This document shows, in pieces, positions 57,311 to 64,000 of a DNA stretch of 64,000 bases. Source of the stretch: Lentzea sp. NBRC 105346 (GTDB lineage: Bacteria; Actinomycetota; Actinomycetes; Mycobacteriales; Pseudonocardiaceae). The translations under genes and the position numbers were made by a program. Position 1 is the first letter of the stretch; every line of letters starts with the position of its first letter. The notes under the pieces are model-generated. The model did no database searches. It was not told where the DNA came from and worked only from the letters and a program-made list of their open reading frames with translations. The stretch lies in NCBI RefSeq assembly GCF_030269605.1, contig NZ_BSTQ01000022.1, positions 1 through 64,000 on the forward strand, written 5' to 3'.

Positions 57311-58450
57311 ATGGACCGAGCGGCGGCTATCGACAATATGCTGTTCATACAAAAGCAAGTTGATTACTGGCAGGCCCAGCTATTGCGTCAGCTTGCCGAC
57401 TTCGCCATCGGTACCGCCGACGACGAATTCGCGGCGGCGGAGATTGTCGCGGCGATGAAGTGGACCTCGAAGTGGGCCGAGGATCAGTTGCTGGTGGCGC
57501 GGGAGACGGTCACCAAGCTGCCCCGCACGGTCGACGCCCTGCAGGCGGGGGAGATCGACTCCTATAAGGCGAAGATCTTGTTCAACTACACCCACCGGCT
57601 CACCGCCGACCAGGCCGCGGAGGTCGAGGAGCGGGCGTTGGTCAAGGCGCCGGGACAGACCAGTACCCAGCTGCGGCGGTCGCTGCAGCGCATCGTGATG
57701 GCGGTGGACCCCGAGGGGTGCGCCGAGCGGCGGGAGGCGCGCAAGGCCGAGCGGATCGCCGGGATCGAGGAGCGGGTCGACGACATGGTGAAGCTGTTCG
57801 CCTGGCTGCCCGCCGACCGCGGTATCGCGGCTGCGCATCGGGTCGACAAGCTCGCCCGTGCGGCGAAGTTTCCCGGTGACACGCGCACGCTCAGCCAGCG
57901 CCGCGCCGACGTGGTCGCCGACATGCTCCTCGCGACGCCCGACCAGACCTCCTCCGTGAAGGTCAACCTGAACGTCACCGTCTCCTCGACCACCCTGATG
58001 GGACTGGATGATCATCCCGGTGAGCTGGTGGGTTACGGCCCGATCAGCGCCGAACTCGCCCGCGAGCTCGCGGGCGACTCGACGTGGCGGCGACTGCTCA
58101 CTGACCCGCAGTCGGGGATGCTGCTGGATGTCGGCACCAGCACGTATCGGCCGCCGGAGCATCTGCGCCGGTTCCTGTGGGCGCGTGATCAGACGTGCCG
58201 TCAGCCGGGCTGCATGATGCCCGCGCAGCGCTGCGAACTTGACCACACGGTGCCCTATCCCGACGGTCCGACGGCGGCGTGCAACCTGTGCCCGTTCTGC
58301 AAGCATCATCATCGGTTGAAGCACAAGAGCAATTGGGCGGTGACTCAGCCGATTCCCGGGCGGTTCATCTTCAAGGCCCCGTCGGGAAAGGTGTACGTGC
58401 GCGAACCGGAACCGGTGCTGGCTGGCTTCCCGACCGATCCGCCGTTCTAA
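57311..58450 (+). CDS. DUF222/13E12-family HNH endonuclease, complete
   Basis: 379 residues. The helical DUF222 part (about 1-240) is followed by a HNH domain (about 285-360) with CRQPGC, ELDHTVPYPDG, CPFC and KHHHRLKH. The ATG lies in an AT-rich leader. The last 164 codons encode almost the same protein as the fragment at 1-509, while many third positions differ. The nuclease is assumed to bind zinc and nick or cut DNA; whether it mobilises the flanking repeats is unknown. Confidence 0.88.
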   Translation: MDRAAAIDNMLFIQKQVDYWQAQLLRQLADFAIGTADDEFAAAEIVAAMKWTSKWAEDQLLVARETVTKLPRTVDALQAGEIDSYKAKILFNYTHRLTADQAAEVEERALVKAPGQTSTQLRRSLQRIVMAVDPEGCAERREARKAERIAGIEERVDDMVKLFAWLPADRGIAAAHRVDKLARAAKFPGDTRTLSQRRADVVADMLLATPDQTSSVKVNLNVTVSSTTLMGLDDHPGELVGYGPISAELARELAGDSTWRRLLTDPQSGMLLDVGTSTYRPPEHLRRFLWARDQTCRQPGCMMPAQRCELDHTVPYPDGPTAACNLCPFCKHHHRLKHKSNWAVTQPIPGRFIFKAPSGKVYVREPEPVLAGFPTDPPF

Positions 58451-58642
58451 AATAAACGACGAAACTCGGGCCACACCTCCCGGCCATGCCCGCAACCGCA
58501 CCAAAATTACGCAAGTCTGGGCGGTGTCTGGGGCACGACGGCAGCCAACCACAGACTTCGGTACGTTGGCATTTTCGCGCGGACGCGGCGCCCTAGCGCC
58601 GTGGCCGCGCGAAAATGCCAACGTGTCGCGGCGCAGCCGCGT
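58451..58642. repeat. Right terminal repeat of the DUF222-HNH element
   Basis: Near-identical to 510-704. It contains the hairpin 58563-58624 (20-bp perfect outer stem) and the trailing GC-rich dyad ending at 58642. Sequence beyond that point differs from that beyond 704, which sets the element border. Confidence 0.78.
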
Positions 58643-58719
58643 CCAAATACCCGAGCGGATCGCCCATCGGTAGCCTGCGCGTGTGGCTGAGACCCAGGAC
58701 GAAGTGCAGCTGATCGCGG

Positions 58720-59034
58720 ATGGCTTCGGGCGTGCGCGCTGGCCTCGCCGATGTCAACGGCAAGCCCCACTACTTCCAGGGCTACGACTACAACCACGCT
58801 GACGAAGCCGACGAGTACAGCGTCTGGCCCGCGAGCGACGCGGCGGTGGAGCTGGAGCGCGAGCAGTGGGCCCGCTACGACGAACTGGACCTGCTGCTGA
58901 AGCAGTACCGGCAGGTGCCGGACGACGCGAGGCGACTGGTGGGCGAGGTGCGGTTCGATGCCGGCGCCCGGCACCGGGCCGAGGGTGTGGATTACTGGTT
59001 CCGATGGCGTCCAAGCAGGCGAGACCGCCGTTGA
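58720..59034 (+). CDS. Small hypothetical protein
   Basis: 104 residues. The middle (DVNGKPHYFQGYDYNHADEADEYSVWPASDAAVELEREQWARY) is acidic and aromatic-rich and looks like a real, conserved-type segment rather than chance coding. No catalytic motif or membrane segment is seen. It sits just right of the HNH element; the Arg-rich end may be altered by an old insertion. Start uncertain (ATG 58720; upstream sequence is not in the same style). Confidence 0.5.
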   Translation: MASGVRAGLADVNGKPHYFQGYDYNHADEADEYSVWPASDAAVELEREQWARYDELDLLLKQYRQVPDDARRLVGEVRFDAGARHRAEGVDYWFRWRPSRRDRR

Positions 59035-59058
59035 TCCTTACGATCTACGGCTGGAGTA

Positions 59059-59850
59059 CTAAGCGGGTGCGGCAACCCGATCAGCCAGCGCGCTGAGCGA
59101 CCGGTGCGTGGCGTCCACGGCGGCAAGGCGTTCACCGAGGTTGGCCGACAACGCCCGCACGACCGGGTCATCGGGCCCACGCCGGCCACGGATCTCGGCG
59201 ATCCGCTCCTCCACGGTGACCGGACGACCCTGCGGATCAGTGGTCATGTCGCAGTACCACAGCGCGTCACGGACCGGCCCACGCTCGTCGTGGAACGCCC
59301 CCAACTCACCAGCCAGCCCGACCTCGGCGGCGACCGCGGCGGCACCGGAGTGGTGGGCGACCAGCCCGCACACCCGTGGCGACACGCCTTGGCGGGCCAG
59401 GAACCGGGCGCCGTCGAGCGAATGCAACCCGGTCTCCACCACCTCGGCCGCGTAACCGATGTCGTGCAGCCACGCGGCCGCGATCAGCACCGGCCGGTCC
59501 CGCAACGCCAGGACGTGCGCGACCTGTTCCGCGCGACGCGCCACCCCGCTGGTGTGGGCCCAGCGGCGGGGGAGCTCACGCGCGAGCAGCCGATGGGCGG
59601 TGCGGCGGGCCCAGACCAGGCCGAACCCACCGCTCGGACCCGCGGCGAAACTCTCCGCGTTGGCCGTGGCCTGCGCCCGGACCGCCCGTTCGACTAGCAG
59701 CGGCACGAAATCCGGCACCCGCGCCCCGGCGAACCGCGCGCGGGCCCGCGCGACCCACTCGTGCACGAGGGTCGGCGGTACCCGGTCCTGTTCGTGGACG
59801 AGGCGGGCCTCGAGTCGGGCGATCTGCTCGTCGACGTCACACCGCAGCAC
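59059..59850 (-). CDS. HD-domain protein with N-terminal helical bundle
   Basis: 263 residues. The N-terminal 65 residues (EQIARLEARLVHEQDRVPPTLVHEWVARARARF) form a predicted three-helix segment. The C-terminal part is an HD phosphohydrolase fold: His in WAHTSGVARRAEQV, the HD pair in AAWLHDIGY, and later VAHHSGA. It may hydrolyse a phosphate ester or nucleotide. It is transcribed after the clavam-type genes with a 42-base gap, so it could be part of that operon, though no clavam role is known for such proteins. Confidence 0.72.
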   Translation of the reverse strand: MLRCDVDEQIARLEARLVHEQDRVPPTLVHEWVARARARFAGARVPDFVPLLVERAVRAQATANAESFAAGPSGGFGLVWARRTAHRLLARELPRRWAHTSGVARRAEQVAHVLALRDRPVLIAAAWLHDIGYAAEVVETGLHSLDGARFLARQGVSPRVCGLVAHHSGAAAVAAEVGLAGELGAFHDERGPVRDALWYCDMTTDPQGRPVTVEERIAEIRGRRGPDDPVVRALSANLGERLAAVDATHRSLSALADRVAAPA

Positions 59851-59892
59851 CCCCGCAGTCTGCCTTGCGCCGGGCCGCGCACCAAGAGGCCG

Positions 59893-61236
59893 TCAGCGAA
59901 CGACGCCGTCCGTGCCGAGCCGGGAGAGCACGGAACGCAGCCCCACCACCAGCTCGTCGGCGGTGGCCTGGTCCAGGATCAACGGCGGCGCGACGATCAG
60001 CGAGTGCGGGTTGGTGCGCACGATGATGCCCGCGTCCTCGCGCAACGCGTCGGCGACCCGCAGCGTGCTGCCCGGCGGCAGGTCCGTCCGCACGTCCTTG
60101 TCCGACACGAGCTGCACCGCCAGCATCATCCCGAGCTGCCGGACGTCACCGACCGCGGGCAGGTCGAGCAGCGTCCGCAGCCCGGCGCCGAGGTGCGCGC
60201 CGACCTCGACCGCGTTGTCCAGCAGGCGCTCGCGTTCGATGATGTCGAGGTTGGCCAACGCCACGGCGCACGCGGTGGGATGCCCGGTGTAGGTGTAGCC
60301 GATCGGGAACCCGTTGCCGGACGAGATGACGTCCGCAACCGGCGAGCTGACCAGCACGGCACCGTGCGGCACATAGCCGGACGTGATGCCCTTGGCCGTC
60401 ACGAGGATGTCCGGCACCACCCCGAAGTGCTCGGCGCCGAACCACCGCCCGGTGCGCCCGAACGCGGTGACGACCTCGTCGAAGATCAGCAGAATCCCGT
60501 TGCGCCGCAGCACTTCCGCGATGCGCGGCCAGTAGTCGGCCGGCGGCACGACCGCGCCGTACCCGCCCATCACCGGTTCGCCGATCATCGCGGCGATCCG
60601 GTGTGCGCCGAGCTGGTCGATGGTCTTCTCCAGCTCCCGCACGCAGAAGTCGGTCGGGTCGTCACCGCCGAAGAGCTCGCGTTGGTACGGGTGCGGCGGC
60701 GTGAGCAGGGCGACGTCCGGCACGACCGGGCCGAACCCCGCCTGGTAGACCGGGGATCCGGACACACTGCCGCTGCCGTAACCGATGCCGTGGTACGCGC
60801 TGTGCCGCGACAGCAGCCAGGTGCGGTCAGTATGTCCCTGCCGGTGGTGGAAGAACCGCGCCATGCGCAGGGCGATCTCGTTGCCCTCCGCGCCACCGCT
60901 GGTGAAGAACACCCGGTCCAGGCCGTCCGGCGCGAGTGAGACCAGTCGCGTGGCGAGCTCGACGGCCTTGTCGTTGGTGATCGTGCCCCACGTGTGGAAG
61001 CACGCCAGGGAACGCATCTGCGCGGCAGCGGCCTCGGCGAGCTCAGTTCTGCCGTGACCGACCTGCATCAGACCGAGTACCGCGGAAGCGTCGAGGTACG
61101 AACGCCCGTCGGCGTCCCGGACCCGGACACCGTTGCCGCTGACCAGAACCGTGCGGTCGGTTCGATCCTCAGGCAGCAGCGGATGCATCAGCGTGGCGCG
61201 ATCCCGCTCGACCAGGCTGGAGAGCAGTGCGGTCAT
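59893..61236 (-). CDS. Class III PLP aminotransferase next to clavam genes
   Basis: 447 residues of the aspartate-aminotransferase superfamily, class III (omega-aminotransferase). PLP Asp253 (LLIFDEV) and Lys282 (VTAKGITSGYVPHG) are in place. It starts two bases after the clavaminate-synthase stop, so it belongs to the same transcript. In Streptomyces clavuligerus the class III enzyme Cvm6 acts on clavaminic acid to make 5S clavams. A similar deamination is the natural guess here. A general omega-amino-acid role cannot be excluded. Confidence 0.82.
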   Translation of the reverse strand: MTALLSSLVERDRATLMHPLLPEDRTDRTVLVSGNGVRVRDADGRSYLDASAVLGLMQVGHGRTELAEAAAAQMRSLACFHTWGTITNDKAVELATRLVSLAPDGLDRVFFTSGGAEGNEIALRMARFFHHRQGHTDRTWLLSRHSAYHGIGYGSGSVSGSPVYQAGFGPVVPDVALLTPPHPYQRELFGGDDPTDFCVRELEKTIDQLGAHRIAAMIGEPVMGGYGAVVPPADYWPRIAEVLRRNGILLIFDEVVTAFGRTGRWFGAEHFGVVPDILVTAKGITSGYVPHGAVLVSSPVADVISSGNGFPIGYTYTGHPTACAVALANLDIIERERLLDNAVEVGAHLGAGLRTLLDLPAVGDVRQLGMMLAVQLVSDKDVRTDLPPGSTLRVADALREDAGIIVRTNPHSLIVAPPLILDQATADELVVGLRSVLSRLGTDGVVR

Positions 61237-61238
61237 GA

Positions 61239-62213
61239 TCAGTGCCGCGGTTCGAAGTCGACGACGTCACCGGCGCGCTCGCCGCCGGAGAGCTGGCCGT
61301 TGCGGTCGGTGCGGATGTAGACGCGGTGCAGCCACCGGTCGTGGCCGTCCCAGCGCGGCGTGAACGGCGTGCGGGCGTGCGTGGTCCGGAAGTTGTCGAT
61401 GATCAGGACATCACCGGGCACGAGGTACACCGCCTCGGTGACCTCGTCGAGCGCCTTCGACAGCGCCTCGACGGCCTCGACGTCGTGCGGGAACTTCGGC
61501 GTGAGCAGCTCCCGGTCGTAACCGAGGTAGACGTCGTCCTTGTCGCCGTACAACGGTTTCACGTCGGCGATCGCGCCCGGATCCTCGACACCGCCGCGGA
61601 ACGCGACGTCGACCTCGCACGGGACCGGCCGGTCGAAGAGCCACTCGCGGACGTCCTTGGACAGCAACGGAACCGCGTTGCGCACCGACGCCACCAGGGT
61701 GGCCGCGCGGCGCTCGTGGTCCGCGCGCGAGCACGCCAGCATCACGTAGTTGGGCTGCAGCGTGTGGTACGCCATCTCGGTGTGGAACTCGAGCAGCGTC
61801 TCGGAGGTCTCCGACGACAGGTGGTGGGCGCCCGGCGACGGGTACACGTCGTGGAAGACCGTGCCGTAACGCAGTTCGCGATAGCCGGTGTGCAGGCCGA
61901 GCCGGCGGCCGAAGATCGCGAGCATGGCCTCCATCGTCAACAGGGGCCGGTCGGTCGGAGCCGGGGTGCTGGTGGGGGTCGGCGGCAGGTCGGCGTCGTC
62001 CTCGACGGGCAGGCCGCGCAGCACCAGATGACCGTCCTGGCTGCCGTGCGCGTTGAAGTCGTCGAGTGCCCGAGCGATCTCGGCGGGCAACTGGTCGGCC
62101 GCGGCCTTCGCGATGTGCAGGAACCCGTGCAGGTCGGCGCGCGGCACCTGGGGCAGCTGCCGGGCCAGCGTGCGCAGTTGCGCCGAGTACGCGGTGCAGT
62201 CGAGGACGGTCAT
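61239..62213 (-). CDS. cas: Clavaminate synthase (Fe(II)/2-oxoglutarate oxygenase)
   Basis: 324 residues, the length of S. clavuligerus CAS. The iron ligands are H144 and E146 (LEFHTEMAYH; CAS is unusual in using Glu) and H279 (RTTHARTPF), with R293 for 2-oxoglutarate, exactly at the positions known for CAS1. It catalyses three oxidations: hydroxylation of deoxyguanidinoproclavaminate, then ring closure and desaturation to clavaminic acid. ATG 62211-62213 overlaps the pah stop by four bases, so the steps before and after Pah are made together. Confidence 0.95.
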   Translation of the reverse strand: MTVLDCTAYSAQLRTLARQLPQVPRADLHGFLHIAKAAADQLPAEIARALDDFNAHGSQDGHLVLRGLPVEDDADLPPTPTSTPAPTDRPLLTMEAMLAIFGRRLGLHTGYRELRYGTVFHDVYPSPGAHHLSSETSETLLEFHTEMAYHTLQPNYVMLACSRADHERRAATLVASVRNAVPLLSKDVREWLFDRPVPCEVDVAFRGGVEDPGAIADVKPLYGDKDDVYLGYDRELLTPKFPHDVEAVEALSKALDEVTEAVYLVPGDVLIIDNFRTTHARTPFTPRWDGHDRWLHRVYIRTDRNGQLSGGERAGDVVDFEPRH

Positions 62214-63160
62214 GACGGCTTCCTTTCCGATGCACGGGATCGTGCGTACTGGTAGAGCAGCTCGGCACCGATCTCGGTGGCGAGGATCGAGGTGATGCCG
62301 CCGTGGTCGTAGAGCGGCGAGACCTCCATGACGTCGAACCCGGTGAGCCGCAGGTCGCCGGTCGCGCGCAGCAACGCCAGCAGCTCGCGGGACGACAGCC
62401 CGCCGGGAGCGGGGGTTCCGGTGCCCGGCGCGAACGCCGGATCCACCACGTCGATGTCGACCGACACGTACAACGGCGCGTCACCGACGGTTTCGCGGAC
62501 GAACCGGGTGCAGTCCGCGATGCCGAGCTGGGTGAACTCGTCGGCGGTGACGATGTGCACGCCGTTGTCGCGGGCGTAGTCGAGCGAGTCGGGCCGCGGG
62601 TTGTGGCCGCGGATGCCGAGCTGCACCATCCGCCGTGGGTCGACCAGCTTCTCCTCGATGGCGTGCCGGAACGGCGTGCCGTGGTGGTACTCCCCGCCGT
62701 AGAACGCGGGATTGGTGTCGGAGTGCGCGTCGAGATGCAACACCGCCAGCGGGCCGTGTTTTCCCGCGGTGGCGCGCAATGCCGCCAGCGTCATGGAGTG
62801 GTCACCGCCGAGCATGAGGAACGCGGCGTTGTCCCGCAGCAGCACCTCGAGCCGGCGTTGCGCGGTCTCCATGGCGACGTTCATGTTGAACGGCGTCAGG
62901 TCGATATCGCCCGCGTCCGCACAGCGGATCAGGTCGAACGTGCCGGGCCCGCGGTCGATGCCCACGCCGTGGATGAGCCCCGACTCGGCCCGGATCGCTC
63001 GCGGACCGAAGCGGGCGCCCGGCCGGTAGCTGGCGCCCGAGTCGTAGGGCGCTCCGATGACGACGACGTCATAGCCGGACGGATCGGTGTCGTGCGGCAG
63101 ACGCATGAACGTGGGGATCTGCGCGTACCGGGGCGAGATCGTGGTGTCTACCCGTTCCAC
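62210..63160 (-). CDS. pah: Proclavaminate amidinohydrolase (agmatinase family)
   Basis: 316 residues. The dimanganese ligands of the ureohydrolase family are intact: GGDHS, HLDAHSDT, and SVDIDVVDPAFAPGTGTP. It removes urea from guanidinoproclavaminate to give proclavaminate, between two CAS steps. GTG 63158-63160 follows a strong AAAGGAG. Its place between bls and cas distinguishes it from an ordinary agmatinase. Confidence 0.93.
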   Translation of the reverse strand: MERVDTTISPRYAQIPTFMRLPHDTDPSGYDVVVIGAPYDSGASYRPGARFGPRAIRAESGLIHGVGIDRGPGTFDLIRCADAGDIDLTPFNMNVAMETAQRRLEVLLRDNAAFLMLGGDHSMTLAALRATAGKHGPLAVLHLDAHSDTNPAFYGGEYHHGTPFRHAIEEKLVDPRRMVQLGIRGHNPRPDSLDYARDNGVHIVTADEFTQLGIADCTRFVRETVGDAPLYVSVDIDVVDPAFAPGTGTPAPGGLSSRELLALLRATGDLRLTGFDVMEVSPLYDHGGITSILATEIGAELLYQYARSRASERKPS

Positions 63161-63171
63161 CTGTGCTCCTT

Positions 63172-64000
63172 TCACGCCACCGGCTGGAAGTGGTTGCGGG
63201 CGACCTCGTCCACCACGGCCATGAGGTCGACCTCGTCCGGGTGCCTGCCCTCCGCGACGACCTGGCCGAACAGCTCGCGGACCACGAGGTGCTTGGCCTG
63301 GTGCACCCGGTCGGCCGGCAGACCGGCGCCGGTGAGCAGCGCGGTGAACCCGGTGGTCGTGCCGGAGCCCTCGTGCACGCCGAGCTTCGGCCGCAGCACC
63401 GTGGGCAGCGGCAACATGTCGCCCATCGCCGCGCGCAGCACCCACTTGTCCCGCCCGTAGCGGCGTTTCAGACCGGCCTCCAGCCCGGTGAGGGCGTCGA
63501 GCACCTCGCGGTCCCAGAACGGATGCGTGGACCAGTGGCCGCCGATCGCCGACAGCACCGGCGTCATCTCGTTGAGCCCGTCGAACGTGGCCATGTCGCG
63601 CGCGACCGCGGTGTCCAGCTCCGGCAGCCGGTCCTCGCGGTGCATGCCGCCCAGCGGGATGTCCGCGCCGTAGCCGGTCAGGATCCGCCTCCCCGGCCCG
63701 TTCAGGCCGAGGTAGAGCGTGGTCAACGGCAACAGGTACTCGATGATGTCGGGATCGGTGGACTCGGACGCCCAGATCGCGTGCGGCAGCCTGCGCAGAA
63801 GATCCTCCGTGGACACAGTCAGTTCACTGTGGACGGATCGCAGGTGTTCCGCGACAACGCGTGCCTCGGCGAACTCGTTGTTGTCCGTCGTGCCCATCGA
63901 CACGGTGTCGATCGGCCCGCGCACCGCCTGAGCGGCCAGCGCGGCGACACTGGAGGAGTCGATCCCGCCGGAGATCACCACCAGCGGCGTGCAGGAGCCG
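63172..64000 (-). CDS. bls: Beta-lactam synthetase (C-terminal synthetase domain; N-terminus beyond window)
   Basis: 276 residues visible, open at the right edge. It is the asparagine-synthetase-like half: PP-loop PLVVISGGIDSSS for ATP, then LTGYGADIPLGGMHREDRLPEL and the catalytic-Lys region KRRYGRDKWVLRAAMGDMLP, ending PKLGVHEGSGTT. These are the diagnostic stretches of S. clavuligerus BLS, which closes the beta-lactam ring of N2-(2-carboxyethyl)arginine using ATP. The stop is 11 bases before pah. N2-(2-carboxyethyl)arginine synthase (ceaS) is expected further right. Confidence 0.94.
   Translation of the reverse strand, partial: GSCTPLVVISGGIDSSSVAALAAQAVRGPIDTVSMGTTDNNEFAEARVVAEHLRSVHSELTVSTEDLLRRLPHAIWASESTDPDIIEYLLPLTTLYLGLNGPGRRILTGYGADIPLGGMHREDRLPELDTAVARDMATFDGLNEMTPVLSAIGGHWSTHPFWDREVLDALTGLEAGLKRRYGRDKWVLRAAMGDMLPLPTVLRPKLGVHEGSGTTTGFTALLTGAGLPADRVHQAKHLVVRELFGQVVAEGRHPDEVDLMAVVDEVARNHFQPVA

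Larger units (their letters stand above)
57050..58642. mobile_element. DUF222-HNH gene bounded by inverted hairpin repeats (mobile-like unit)
   Basis: A 1.6-kb unit: inverted repeat, gap, HNH gene, inverted repeat. A second copy enters the window from the left and ends at 704. The arrangement resembles the 13E12-type repeats of mycobacteria, and recent or past transposition or gene conversion is likely. No transposase and no clear target-site duplication are visible. Confidence 0.55.

Noticed and set aside
1..64000. CRISPR arrays, tRNA or rRNA genes
   Set aside because: No regularly spaced direct repeats and no recognisable tRNA or rRNA sequence were seen on either strand by eye.

Overview
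This window is high-GC actinobacterial DNA. GTG starts, ATGA/GTGA gene overlaps, an IdeR/DmdR1-type iron-box regulon, an ECF41 sigma factor, DUF222-HNH proteins and long perfect hairpins between genes all point to a filamentous actinomycete. A member of the Pseudonocardiales (Amycolatopsis/Lentzea/Saccharothrix-like) is my best guess, but the sequence alone does not fix the genus.

Layout. (1) 1-6.5 kb: the 3' end of a DUF222-HNH gene with its hairpin terminus, a divergent ArsR regulator/MFS pair, a maleylpyruvate-isomerase-like protein, a secreted tripeptidyl-peptidase-type hydrolase, and an ECF41 sigma factor with a linked NAD(P)-binding epimerase-like gene. (2) 6.5-16.2 kb (minus strand): a tightly overlapping eight-gene oxidative operon encoding a flavin monooxygenase, an FMN alpha-hydroxyacid oxidase, a divergent P450, an MFS transporter with an extended N-terminus, a DUF6282-like hydrolase, an aldehyde dehydrogenase, a polytopic membrane protein and a second MFS. 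I cannot match it to a known pathway. (3) 16.6-49.3 kb: a siderophore locus with a short MetE-like protein at its edge. It holds a FecCD/FecCD/ATPase importer, MbtH, a heterodimeric ABC exporter, one giant 7440-residue NRPS, a siderophore-binding lipoprotein, PanD and a hydroxyornithine-type formyltransferase. Five iron boxes cover its promoters.

The NRPS reads A-T-E / C-A-T-E(degenerate) / C-A-T-E / C-A-T-E / C-A-T / C-A-T-TE. Its specificity codes predict D-fhOrn, beta-Ala, D-hOrn, D-allo-Thr, L-hOrn, Gly. The first five residues, including stereochemistry, are those of exochelin MS of Mycobacterium smegmatis, so this looks like an exochelin-type line fused into one protein with an extra Gly module. 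PanD under an iron box would supply the beta-alanine. The two C domains that must form hydroxamate bonds (modules 3 and 5) have lost the second His of HHxxxDG. The E domain after the beta-Ala module is degenerate. No intact ornithine N-hydroxylase is present, but a start-codon-proximal remnant of one may lie behind the last iron box.

(4) 49.4-57.0 kb: a periplasmic PaoABC-type molybdenum aldehyde oxidoreductase, an NmrA-like protein, an alpha/beta hydrolase, a small secreted protein and an NCS2 nucleobase permease. (5) 57.05-58.64 kb: a complete DUF222-HNH gene between inverted hairpin repeats, the full form of the element cut off at position 1. (6) 58.7-64 kb (minus strand): the early clavam pathway bls-pah-cas, followed by a class III aminotransferase and an HD-domain protein. 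The cluster continues past the right edge. CAS has its iron ligands at the textbook positions (H144, E146, H279), so the assignment is strong.
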